Below, piece by piece: positions 39,514 to 51,130 of a stretch of DNA of 64,000 nucleotides. The translations under genes and the position numbers were made by a program. This DNA comes from Sipunculus nudus. Taxonomy: Eukaryota; Annelida; Sipuncula; Golfingiida; Sipunculidae. The notes beneath the pieces are model-generated. The model searched no databases. It was not told the DNA's origin and was given only the letters and a program-made list of their open reading frames with translations. The DNA is taken from the NCBI GenBank assembly GCA_026874595.1, contig CM049309.1, positions 69,794,926-69,858,925 of the forward strand. The letters run 5' to 3'. Every line of letters begins with the position of its first letter. Within the stretch, counting starts at the first letter, position 1.

Positions 39514-40598
39514 TGACAAGAATCAATATGATAAACAGTATCTCTGATAAGAATCAATGTGTTTATCAATGGCTCTGACAAGAATCAATGTGATTATCAG
39601 TGGCTCTGACAAGAATCAATGTGATTGTCAGTGGCTCTGACAAGAATCAATGTGATTGTCAGTGGCTCTGACAAGAATCAATGTGATTATTAGTGGCTCT
39701 GACAAGAATCAATGTGATTATCAGTGGCTCTGACAAGATTCAATGTGATTGTCAGTGGCTCTGACAAGAATCAATGTGATTATCAGTGGCTCTGACAAGA
39801 ATCAATGTGATTGTCAGTGACTCTGACAAGAATCAATGTGATTATCAGTGGCTCTGACAAGAATCAATGTGATTATCAGTGGCTCTGACAAGAATCAATG
39901 TGATTGTCAGTGACTCTGACAAGAATCAATGTGATTATTAATGGCTCTGACAAGAAACAATGTGATTGTAAGTGGCTCTGAAAAGAATCAATGTGATTAT
40001 CGGTGGCTCTGACAAGAATCAATGTGATTATCAGTGGCTCTGACAAGAATCAATGTGATTGTCAGTGGCTCTGACAAGAATCAATGTGATTGTCAGTGGC
40101 TCTGAAAAGAATCAATGTGATTGTCAGTGGCTCTGACAAGAATCAATGTGATTGTCAGTGGCTCTGACAAGAATCAGTGATTATCAGTGGCTCTGACAAG
40201 AATCAATGTGATTGTCAGTGGCTCTGACAAGAATCAATGTGATTATCGGTGGCTCTGACAAGAATCAATGTGATTGTCAGTGGCTCTGACAAGAATCAAT
40301 GTGATTGTCAGTGGTTCTGACAAGAATCAATGTGATTATCGGTGGCTCTGACAAGAATCAATGCGATTATCAGTGGCTCTGACAAGAATCAATGTGATTA
40401 TCAGTGGCTCTGACAAGAATCAATGTGATTGTCAGTGGCTCTGACAAGAATCAATGTGATTGTCAGTGACTCTGACAAGAATCAATGTGATTGTCAGTGA
40501 CTCTGACAAGAATCAATGTGATTGTCAGTGACTCTGACAAGAATCAATGAAATAATTAATGGCTCTGACAAGAAACTGTGATTATTAATGGCTCTGAG
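39514..40598. repeat. 31-bp minisatellite, about 35 copies
   Basis: Unit begins TCTGACAAGAATCAATGTGA and continues TTRTCAGTGGC. Central copies differ mainly at one A/G position (TTATC or TTGTC). End copies are degraded. One unit near 40170 has a 3-bp deletion. Each unit contains the small dyad AATCA-ATG-TGATT. Confidence 0.97.
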
Positions 40599-41329
40599 AA
40601 GTATTATTACAAAAAATAAATACAATCTTCATAAACTAAAAGAACAAAACAATTGTTTTAGATCATTCTTACTTAATCTGTATGAAGCAGAAAATATTGC
40701 AGCCAGTATGTATTGTGTGAGTCCATCAAGATATTCTGAAGCCTATTTAACATTAATGAACCTTTTGTTGACTTCACCAAGACACAGCTTTCTACCATAA
40801 TCACAGAAACAATGCTGTCAGTGCCAGGTGAGGTAATGTATATAATTTTGACTCTTAACATATTTTTTTATATATTATCAATCACTTTTGGTCAACAATT
40901 GATACTGACACTTCTCCTGATAATCAGCTGTAACTTTTTCAATAACCATTTGCTAAACCCAGGCAGATACTTGATACTAACATATCTCACTACAGCTAGC
41001 CTTATTATTTAATTTAAGAGAATTATGACAGTAGTCATTATTTACAGATTCATCATATCTATAGTTTGTATTTTTTTTCTGATTTCTATATTTTTCAGAT
41101 GCTCAAGTAATATTAATTTATACCATAAACAACAAAAATAAATAATTAAACATAAGTAAAGTACATTCTAATAATTACATGGTCTTCCTAAAATACATTT
41201 TTATCTCTCAGGCAATGTGGGCATATACCACAATTCATTCTCAAGAATTATACCATAATTCACACATACATGGCAAAGACATTCGTACAACCTATTTCCC
41301 CGTTTCAGTATACACTGTAGTACATATTA

Positions 41330-41660
41330 GAAATCACGGAACAATTTAAAATCAATCAGAAGGAGGGCACCAATCTAATTTGTTAAAAAGTAGAATCACT
41401 CCCACATATCATCCTATATCTGATGATTCTGATCACAAATAAAACAAGTACTGTAAGGTACCAGTGTCCACTGATAAGGAAGGCACCAATCTACTTTCAA
41501 AATAAGTAGAATCATTCCCCCACATACCAACCTACATCTGATCACAAATTTAACCAGTGCTGAAGGTACCAGTCTCAACTGATAGGAAGGGAACCAGACT
41601 ACTTTCATAATAAGTACAGCCTTCGTCCCACACATCTGGTCAAAAAAGGGGTCTCTGATG
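41330..41660. repeat. ~110-bp tandem repeat, three copies
   Basis: GGAAGGCACCAATCTACTTT-like words start near 41361, 41479 and 41584. Each is followed by AAGTAGAATCA, CCCACATA and a TGATCACAAAT block. Confidence 0.7.
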
Positions 41661-43521
41661 GTCATTCACATATTCTATGGGTACCTACATTTAAATGTCA
41701 GAGAGACATCACAAAAACTGATCTGTTAATGTCTTTCAAATGTTAAACAAAAATAGGAGAAAACCTTAAATGCCTTTTGCTTACACACACTGATAGAAAG
41801 TGTTCATGCAAATTTTATGGAAGCCAATGAAGATGTTTTTCATATTTTCAATTTTTGTTTAAGATCGATTCCCTCTGATATTATGTTTCAATTGAAAACC
41901 TATCAATTTTAAAATAGAATATGTTATATAAATTATTATAAATGTAATCACTGTGAATATATTTTAACTCAATACACTGGTGGGCCTGGCTGCTGGAGGA
42001 TAAGGAAATACAAACCTATAATAATAAAAAAATTTAATCTTGTTACACAATCAAATTGAGACTTTCTATTATATTAACTAAATCCAAATGAGTTTTTGAT
42101 TTATAAGAATGGATAAACCACAGTCTACCTTGAAAGTGAAAGCTTTTCCCTTTTATGTCAGCACTGGTTCATTTTTTTTTATTTGAAGCTGGTGTAAAAA
42201 CAGACCAAAATGTTCCTGCATCCACACACAGTTCTGGATCAACAGATAAATTTACTCAATGCTTCCTTTCCTTAAGATCTTTATGTCTTAAAAAATCCAT
42301 TTTTATACCAAATTTTCAGGGACATCAAGAAAAAAAATGTTCTATAGACTAGTGGGTGATTTAAAACAAGGGACCTATTGGTCAATGAGTTTTGCTGAAT
42401 TTTGCTGAATTCGCTCAGCTGAAGTTTGGAAAATATTAGTAACTGCAAAATATTTTATTTCTTTTGGTTTTTTATGTATATTACCATTTGAAAAGCTAAG
42501 AGAAATGGCCCTGCTGAAATGAAACTCTGTAAATTATAGACTAATGGACATGAGCTAAAGCATATGCACTGTGTAATAAACGAAATTTTTGGCCTGAAAC
42601 CATTTAGTGATGCACCAAGGGAAAAAAGAGGCCGACAGGAAGTGTTATATAAAGGTTACATTTCATAAACATATAATGTGTGAAGGTAATTAAGTTTTAA
42701 AAAGTTAAATATATGTACATATGAGTTAAAAATTAATCCCACAAAGTTTGACAAATATTCCTGATTCTAAAACTAAGTTTAACAGTGTTATTCACACTTA
42801 GGCCCAGCCAACTTTAAGAGATATGAATGAAATGCTACAAAGTATTTATATCTTCTTAAATCTTGTCAGTTTAAATCTATCTTAAATCTATCTCCTTTGA
42901 ATATTAGGATTAAATTTCTGAACATTTTTTTCTGAAAAAAAAGCAAAATTGTCCAAGTCTCAACAAAAAGAATTTATTTAACATCAAAATTATAAGATTC
43001 GTCTTGTTTATTTTTCCTGTGTATTGAAGGGGTGGGTGGGGGGAGGGTTCTCTGTTGTAACTGCTCCTTGCTGAAAAAAATGTGAAATGAATCATAGCAC
43101 AGTTCTGTCAACAGAATTGGGGGGGGGGAGAAAGTCTCCCTGTGGTATTATCTGCAGACAGCCTGATCAAGCTCAAAAAGAGAGAGGGCTTGCCCCAGTG
43201 ATGGGATAACATAACATCAGCCTGGGGAGCATAGAGAGCTGCACTGAATCACCAACAGTGACCAAAGTGGACTGCTTGACAATGTAAGGGAATACATCAA
43301 GAGCCTCCAAAAAAATTCAATAACTAACCTAATTTTGCAGCTTTTATTTTCAAATTTCAGATTTTATCAGAATAAATCCTTATGTGTACATGCTGTTTAT
43401 AAATTTTACTATATATTTACAGTATAATATATATATCTGAATTTTTAAATTGATTCACAAATCTAAACTGCATCAACATTTTTACTTAATTTAGTCAGGT
43501 AACATCACATTATGCACACAG

Positions 43522-43545
43522 ATATATATATATATATATATATAT
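43522..43545. repeat. (AT)n microsatellite
   Basis: Twelve AT units, in a very AT-rich stretch. Confidence 0.95.
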
Positions 43546-43866
43546 TTTTAATAAAATATATTTTTTTTAATTTGCAAAGCAATATATATATGAAAATAAC
43601 ACTCCAATTCACAATTTTAAATTGCACCTTTATTTATCCATGATTTGTTTCATATATTATCAAATTATGCTTACTGATGGGTTGAATTATATTTTGTTTA
43701 ATTATTTGAAAGAAAATAAATTATTAAAAATGCTACATCAAAACAACATGGCATCTCTTGGATTACTTCTTGAATTAATAGTTCAAGAAAAGTTGTGCAC
43801 AGTGGATCAAAAACAGCTTTGCATTTAAAGAAATACAGCTGACAATAACAAGGTATAGGGGGAACT

Positions 43867-43881
43867 GGGGGGGGGGGGGGG
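43867..43881. repeat. Poly-G run
   Basis: Fifteen consecutive G on the plus strand; shorter C and G runs occur at 12482 and 43119. Confidence 0.95.
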
Positions 43882-44539
43882 TGTTAGGGTAGGGCCAATG
43901 AGAATAAGTGTATGTTTATTACAGCAGGGGTGTTCTGCCAGTGCTGCATCACTAATAAGGTTACCTAGGCAAGGCTGTAGTGATCAAGAGTGGGGTCTTG
44001 GATATACAAAATGCAAATACATTAGAGCATCTGAAAAACTTCAATAATTAGAATAATTTTCAAGCTTTTACTTTCAAACTTCAGAAATAAACAGATTAAA
44101 TCCACATGTATCCCGGCTGTGAAAAATAAATTAAATATACTAACGAAAAAAAAAAATGTGCACTGGTCAAATTTGGGCAAAATTTAAGTACCAATTTTAT
44201 ATTTGTGCTAATATCTTAAAAAATTAAAAGATTTTGATCTAATTTTGGGTATACAATTAAATTTTGATTAATTAAAGTTATATTACTGAAAAAAAGTCCC
44301 TGGCTTTCACATTTTTTGTGTTAAGTGACCAAATATTTTCCTGATTTTTTACAAATTGCAATATGTTTGGGCCCATAATTTTTTTAAATTATATAATACA
44401 GACCTAAATTCTGGCATGTACATAAGAAAAACAGATGAGTGGTTTTGATATTAGGCAGTCCTGAAGTGTGAAAATAGGTTTTTTTTTATAAAAAATTGAG
44501 GTTTTTCCTTAATTTCTCAAAGGAACAAAGTCGCAAAGA

Positions 44540-44700
44540 CCCAGTTTTGGGCTTGGTAGGAGATCTTGGGGACATCTAACATTATGCTGAATTTTGGATT
44601 CCTAGGTCTTATGGTTTCAAAACCTGCCACACCTATGGACGGACGACGGACAATGGACCACCACTATAGCTCAGATGACTTATAGTCAGCTGAGCTAAAA
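44540..44700 (+). repeat. 3'-end fragment of the AGCTCAG/CTGAGCT repeat family
   Basis: GGACGGACGACGGACAATGG followed by the hairpin AGCTCAGATGACT...AGTCAGCTGAGCT and AAAAA, the same 3' end as at 60720-60800 and (diverged) 36450-36540. Confidence 0.65.
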
Positions 44701-46067
44701 AATACTCCCATTGATCCATGTCAAATTGTTAAGAATTTGTGTGAATATTAAATAATTAATATAATAATGGTCCAAAAAACACAGAAAATGAGATGAACAG
44801 ATAACTGCAAAAATCTAACCTTATAAATATGAAGCTAGCAAAAGTATAAAATTATAAACTGAAGGAATATATTCAGAACAATAAAAGGGCATTCTTCATC
44901 CAGGCAAGAAATGTGTCACCATTCACCAAATCAGGGACTTTGGTCTGCTCTGCCTGCCAGATCAAAGGCGGCCTCTCATATCAGTGAATGACTCAAGGTA
45001 AGCCCCCACCTCAGGTGAGCTCTCTGAAGGCATAAGGGGAAACTCCCCCACAGTCATGTTTCACCCACAAATGAGTGCACCTTTCAGGGGTTCCTCAGTG
45101 TTACACACCTAGAACCCACAGGTGCAGGACACAGAGCCTAGTTGATGCCATGTGTTAATTTCAATCCTGTCACAAAGTACGAAACCAAAAATTGGAATTC
45201 TGCAGATGTACATAGTTCCTGGTTAAGCCAGGATTAAACTAGAGGCAGTTTACCCTATCAAATAATATAAAAGAAACATGAAGAGGTACAGAATTTGATT
45301 CTGTGAATGACATCCCTTCAGCTGGCTCATACACTAAAGTGACTAAAAAATGTTGTACTTGGGACTTTACATGGCATGCAACAGCTTTCTTTGTTCATTT
45401 GTAAAAAATAATTTTAATGAGGAGACTGTATAAAAGATACTGGCAATTTTTTTTATTTTTCTTTAGGTCCATCACTTGCTTGAAAAGAGATGATATTTAC
45501 TGGGGGCTGGGGTTGAGCAGCAGATCCAATTTATTCACAAAAGACAGACATGGATAATTACAGTCATAAATTCATCTATGACATGTCTCCTGTTAAGGCA
45601 CTTCACATGTACATGAAAGTGTGATGTCAAAGATGTTCTGCCTGAGCAACCAACCTAGCACAAAGAGCAGAGTAGCTGACTGATTTATATAATTAAATCC
45701 AAACAGACTAAATTAAAGTATGTCATATAGCTGACCACTGGATGAACAGACTTGCCAGAAAGAAATACTATATAATTTTTCATACATGCTCCTCTTGAAA
45801 AAAAGTACCTAGTTCACCATGAATTTTAGATAACTCCTACTATGTATTTACATGTACTTTGTGACTAATATCTCATCTTTTAAGATAAAAATTCTATAAA
45901 ATAAGAAGACGTCAAAAAAGTAGGCAAGTGACCAACTAAAGTTTAAATCTATTATTATATATACAAGACACTGACACAATCATGCCACAAGTTTGTATAC
46001 TTGTCAAATTAAGAGTATGAGAGGTCTCATGTACAACTCAAAATGACATGACCTCTGATACAAACCT

Positions 46068-46544
46068 CACACTGCAGTCATCCCAGACCTCCTTTGCTAT
46101 AACTGCTACTTTATATGGCAAGATTCTCTGGGTTCAACCAGACCAGGGTGGACACACAGCACAAAACTGTAACCAAACGAATGAGAGCACCAGGGTGGGC
46201 ACAGAGCAAAGAATTTTAATCAGAACAAAGATAGTGTAGTATCACATTGTGCATCCAACTCCAGATTTTAAACATGCAACTTCTGCTCTCATTGGTCTGA
46301 TTTCACAAGGATTCCAGCCCTGATTGGTCTGATTCTTGGCCCTGTGCCAGAAGCTGTGTTATCAGACAAAGAAGACCAGGTGTCACATGTTTAAAATTTG
46401 GAGCTGGATGCACCATGTGATACCACACTCTCTTTGTTCTGATTAAAATTCTTTGCTCTGTGCCCACCCTGGTGGTCGAACCATGGGAATCTTGCTATAA
46501 AATCAGCAGGTACAAGAATGGAGATCTGGGACAACTGTAGTGTG
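46068..46544. mobile_element. Foldback element with long inverted arms
   Basis: Arm 1 (46068-46277) and arm 2 (46386-46544) are reverse complements over nearly their whole length (CACACTGCAG... against ...CTGTAGTGTG). Arm 1 holds an extra ~50 bp around a duplicated CCAGGGTGG. The ~108-bp loop contains ATTGGTCTGATT twice. A transcript would form a long hairpin. Confidence 0.8.
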
Positions 46545-46724
46545 TAACTGCTGCGTGAAGAGTTAAGATCTCTGATAATAATCTAATGCCAGTGAAACAG
46601 AATTTCTATAAATGAAATGCTCATGACAAATTAACCAGAGCTCTTATACACTGATTGTGAGAGAGGCAGGGTGTTAAACTGGTACATGTCTTAAAGTTAC
46701 AATTGCTATTTATTGCTTGCTACT

Positions 46725-47640
46725 ATTATCTTGAAACCGTTTTTTCATTTTTTGAATACGGCCACAAGGGTGCGCTGGGTGCAAACCTCCCCAACATATC
46801 ATGTTTTGGCCAAAAATTGTTAGCCTCAATTACATAAACTATAGCTAATTTTCTTCCTCTGAGTCTTCTCAAAACCTGGTGTAGTCATTTGGACTCAATC
46901 TTGAGTCACTTTGTCAGTGTGTCAGTCCGTTAGTCAGCTGTCCTTAAATTCGCCTGCTTGCTGGTTTTTGGGTCTCACATATAGCATTCTACAGGCCACA
47001 GTTTTGAAAGAATCCTTTTGAAACTGGTACATCTTATTTCATACACTAATATCTCAAACCCTATTTTTCATTTTCTCGATATGGCTGCTAGGGGGTGCTA
47101 AAAAACGACCCTCCTACTAATATACTTATATTGGCCGTATCTCCAAAACTCATAGCCTCAATTACATAAACTATACCTTATTTTCTTCCTCTGAGTCTTC
47201 TCCATAATCTGGAGTAGTCATTTGGACTCAATCTTGAGTCACTTTGTCAGTGTGTCTTCTCAAATTCTTCAGTTGTCCTCAAATTCGCCTGCTTGCTGGT
47301 TTTTGCGTGTCACATATACCATTGTACAAACCACAGTTTTGCAGGAATCCTTTTTAACTGGTACAGCTGATGTCATACACTAATATCTCGAAAGTGTTTT
47401 TTCATTTTCAGGACATGTTTGCTAGGGCCGCTGCACTCGAGCCACTGCAACATATGAGTGCTTAGCCTTTCCTCCAAAACTGTGAACTTTATCTGCACAA
47501 ACTATAACTCATTTTGTTTCTATATATCTTCTCCATATGTTAATCTAATCATATGTTATCTAAAATGTGTCAGTGTGTCAGGATGTCTATCCGTTTGTCA
47601 GTTGTTGTCAGCTTTGTATGCTTTCATGTTTTTTGTGTGA
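46725..47640 (+). repeat. ~330-bp tandem repeat, about 2.8 copies
   Basis: CTCTGAGTCTTCTC (46858, 47189), TTTGGACTCAATCTTGAGTC, AAATTCGCCTGCTTGCTGGT and CACTAATATCTCRAA recur at a spacing of about 330 bp. The third copy is diverged and stops near 47640. Confidence 0.8.
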
Positions 47641-48245
47641 TATGTCATTCTCAGGCCCTAATTCCTCGGCATTCACTTTGAAGGTCACTCAATTGATAGA
47701 GAACCAACACTTTGTATGGACTGTCTGTTGTTTCATCTTCCGGCAAGCGCTCGACCTCTGGTCGTCTAGTCTTGTGGATCGTTGAATGAGGTCAGATTTA
47801 ACTCATTTTAGTAATCCAAGATCTAAATTTTACTTGGCAGAACATGCTGCACAGGAAATTCCTTGTACACCCAAGTAGGAAAACTTACCAAGCTGACAAA
47901 ATATACACAGTTAAAGTTCAGCAAGACTGTAACCAAACTGTAGTAAGATTAAAAAAGAAATCAATCACAAAACTGAAGTAACATGGAAATATGGACACAA
48001 ACAACATCATTATCATTTGTAACACAGAGGCTAATTATTTTTAAACATTATGTGGCTGAGACTTTCTCATGGTGGATCACAACTGCACTGTAAGTGCATC
48101 AGAGATTATGACTGAAGCAGAAACAGCTGATGACTGAACACTCAAGTCATTAACTTCAGCAAGCGATGGTCACACAGCTCCCTCTATGGTATGTGAGGGA
48201 CAATCCATCATGGCTATATTTCAGCGAGGGATGCCTTGGCCAGTA

Positions 48246-48377
48246 TCATCTGGTGCAGGTTGTGCTGCATTTTGTGTCATTTATTTCTTGCTCATGGACA
48301 AGCCCCTCCACAGTTCCATCAATGTCTTCTGCTTTATTAACTGTCACATAGATATTTGGGTCCCAACCTGGAGCTAG
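48246..48377 (-). pseudogene. Short coding-like ORF, possible terminal exon
   Basis: 43 codons ending in TGA on the minus strand, reading PGWDPNIYVTVNKAEDIDG, then VEGLVHEQEINDTKCSTTC. An AG (CTCCAG) precedes the GTTGGG start. The composition looks coding but it has no partner exon. It could be the last exon of the gene represented by 50264-50379, or relic sequence. Confidence 0.25.
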
Positions 48378-50263
48378 TCATTGAATCTGTGCTGTGAGTA
48401 GCCCATCGCCAATGATGAACCCAATACATAGATTTCTGGTGTGAGGTCAGAGCCAGATGGTTTGTAAATTCATGAGACATTAAATGGATTGCCCTCATGT
48501 TCCAGAGACCAGAAAAGAGAAAAATGAATTGTCATATGAGCCAATTGTGAACACCAGTTAACCACTTCACAGTACAGATTCATTCACTGAACAAATAAGG
48601 TTAAAACTCAACATTTCAAACAAGCATATGCCAATGACAGCTCATAAAGGCTGTCCGTCAAATTAACACACGGTTTATGTGGCATAAATGAAATAAAACG
48701 CCCTTTCTACAATAAGTCTCTTTCTCAAATTCCAATGAACTGACCTGATAAAAATAAATCTTACACTTGGGGCAAGACTACATTATTTTTTCATGAATTT
48801 CTTGAAGATGGATTACATGTCTGAAAAAATCAGCTCTCTGAAAATGAATACAAGTTTGGCATGTTATCCACACATATCCCAGGATTCTGCCTACACACTG
48901 TCCTTACATTGATACCAGATGGCTATCAGAGGACAATTTACTTTATATATAACCATTTTGAATGTCAAGGGTTTCCTGTACTTCTGGATACATCAGAAAA
49001 CTACTGTTTTTACATTTTCTAGTCACAAAACTGCTCTAAAAATAACCACAAAAGTCTGAACTATTAGGTACCACCAATGACACTAAGCAAATTCAAGTTG
49101 CAAAGGGTCACATATTCCACTATCAGAGTTCAAACCTTTCAGACATTAACTTTGCCCAGTCCATTTACCTCTAAATTCTAACTTCTTACTAAATTAAAAA
49201 CTTATTCTTTATGTATTAGTTTTTATTAACATTTAGACAGTGTAAAAGAGTCAATGAAATGTTCTGCATGATAAGCAAATGAATAGAAATGCACAGAAAG
49301 ATGCCTAAGATATGTGACATTGATGACATGGCATTAACAAGCCACCAAATAGCTTTCAGTCATATTAACATTTGTCAGTCTGTAGATTTTTTCTTTCATG
49401 TAAGATTTATCAATTCATTATCATGTTAAATATAATGACAAAGTAAAAGTATATGCAGATCAGATCATTTTACATAGGTTCATTTGCAATGGTTCACATG
49501 GACCTGTGCCCTTTTACTAAACCAAACCCATGTTTGTTTAGAAGTCTAAATTTGCAACAGAAACCTGATTTTTAAAAATCAATAGATTTCTGTTGTTTGA
49601 CAAAATATTGAGGATACTTATGTATGGAAAGGATATTGCAATACGCAATGTGCATATTACCATATCACATTATACCAAAATGTCTATAAATTTACACACC
49701 CCTTTACAAATGTGTTATGTATGGATTTATTTTAAGGTGGTGAATAGATATGGTTCATCTGTGTCACACTGTATTTAAATAAAAAATAAAATGATTCTAT
49801 CAGGTAAGGTAAGCTGATTATTAGGCCTCTTGTAGCAGATTAAATGACACAGTTTGTTGATGCTACCTTAGTACAGTCAAAAACTACAGCAGTGTCAGTG
49901 CTGACAGTTCAAGATATAAGCACACCACAAAATCACTGCAAATTTCTAATCATCCTTAGTTTTTTGCAGTTTTTTTTAAAGTAATGTTGTGTTGGAAAAC
50001 AACAATAACCAAACCTAATCCTCAGAATCATAATTACATGCTTCAAACCCATCCCCATTTTTTTTTACATTGTCAATTCATGACCTGATTGATATTTCTT
50101 ATAAACAGACTGTACAAGATTTTTTTTTTATTTGTATCTAATTTATAATAAAGAAAATTAGAAAATATCATGGTTTCTTACTCAGAAGAGGGCCAGTCCC
50201 AGATCGGTGCAACAAAATTCAATAAATCTGTGACACACAACATGCATCATACACATTACCAAC

Positions 50264-50379
50264 CTTGGCAGTCAAATAATCCCATCTTAAATTAACATAT
50301 AACTTTTCACCATCAGCATGATGTATCTCAATTCTTGGATTACTGAAGTTTTTGCCCGGAAATTTCAAGGTAAAAAACC
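50264..50379 (-). CDS. Orphan internal exon candidate, unassigned
   Basis: Minus strand: acceptor TGTATTTTAG, then 116 nt (2 nt plus 38 codons), then donor GTTGGT at 50263. The frame reads LKFPGKNFSNPRIEIHH, ADGEKLYVNLRWDYLTAK, which looks like a folded beta-rich protein. Its entry phase does not fit directly after the last FARSA exon (which ends in phase 0), and the sequence does not match FARSA. It may belong to another gene nested here or be a decayed fragment. Unknown function. Confidence 0.4.
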
Positions 50380-50929
50380 CTAAAATACAAAGCTGGAGTT
50401 ACATTCACAAAATTAATTCTTAATTAGCAGAGAATTGACAGCCAAGTAATATCCTATGTTATTGATATCTTCTACTTCCCTTCAATGGAAGCTGAATTAT
50501 CTATCTCAATTATGAGGACTTACAAAGAAATAAAATCTGCTGCTTAATGCTCAGTGGAAATCAAAATTTCATAAATCAAACCATGCTGAACCATACAGCA
50601 CAGATTATAAATATTCCGATTTGTCTAAATGAAGATAAAATCAGTGGGAAACAACTGGGTTTCCTTCTGCCAGTTATTGCCTATTTTCATCATCCTTCAT
50701 GGCACAAAAAGAGACCTAAGATAGATGAAGATTAAATACACATATCCATCTGCAATTGCCTATTAGAACTGGTAACAAAATTACAATTGGAACTTTATGG
50801 TTGGGTCAAAAAATGGTTCCGTCATATACGGTGGCAATAACTATGTATACTTTTAACACTTAGCCCAAAACTGCAATCAGTGAAAAACAGGGTCACTGGT
50901 CTCAGTGCCCTGTGCCTGGTATTGTAGCC

Positions 50930-51130
50930 TCAATTTGATGTAACAAAGTAACACACTGGGGAGCCTAATTAGAGTCGTTTGCTAATTTGCCTAATCAATT
51001 ATCAATAGTGGCTGTGAGAAGGTTCTTGGACCAGCCGGCAGAGATAAAGTCACTCAGCAAATTTCCAGGCTGCCAAGTGGAGAATCAAATTAGCTTAAAA
51101 ACTGAGCAGTCATTAAATCAAATTACCACT
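50930..51130. promoter_or_regulatory. Cluster of TAAT homeodomain-type sites
   Basis: About seven TAAT/ATTA cores in 200 bp, including CCTAATTAGAG, GCTAATTTGCC, CTAATCAATTATCAAT and ATCAAATTACC, within sequence otherwise GC-richer than its surroundings. Enhancer-like by motif density only. Confidence 0.25.

Larger units (their letters stand above)
40600..46060. other. Non-coding stretch
   Basis: Besides the 41.3 kb tandem repeat, microsatellites, poly-G and the 44.5 kb repeat end, nothing is supported. 44880-45180 is GC-richer but has no clear exon. Confidence 0.45.

Noticed and set aside
39514-40598. CRISPR-like array
   Set aside because: Units are directly adjacent with no unique spacers, in a eukaryotic genome; it is a minisatellite.
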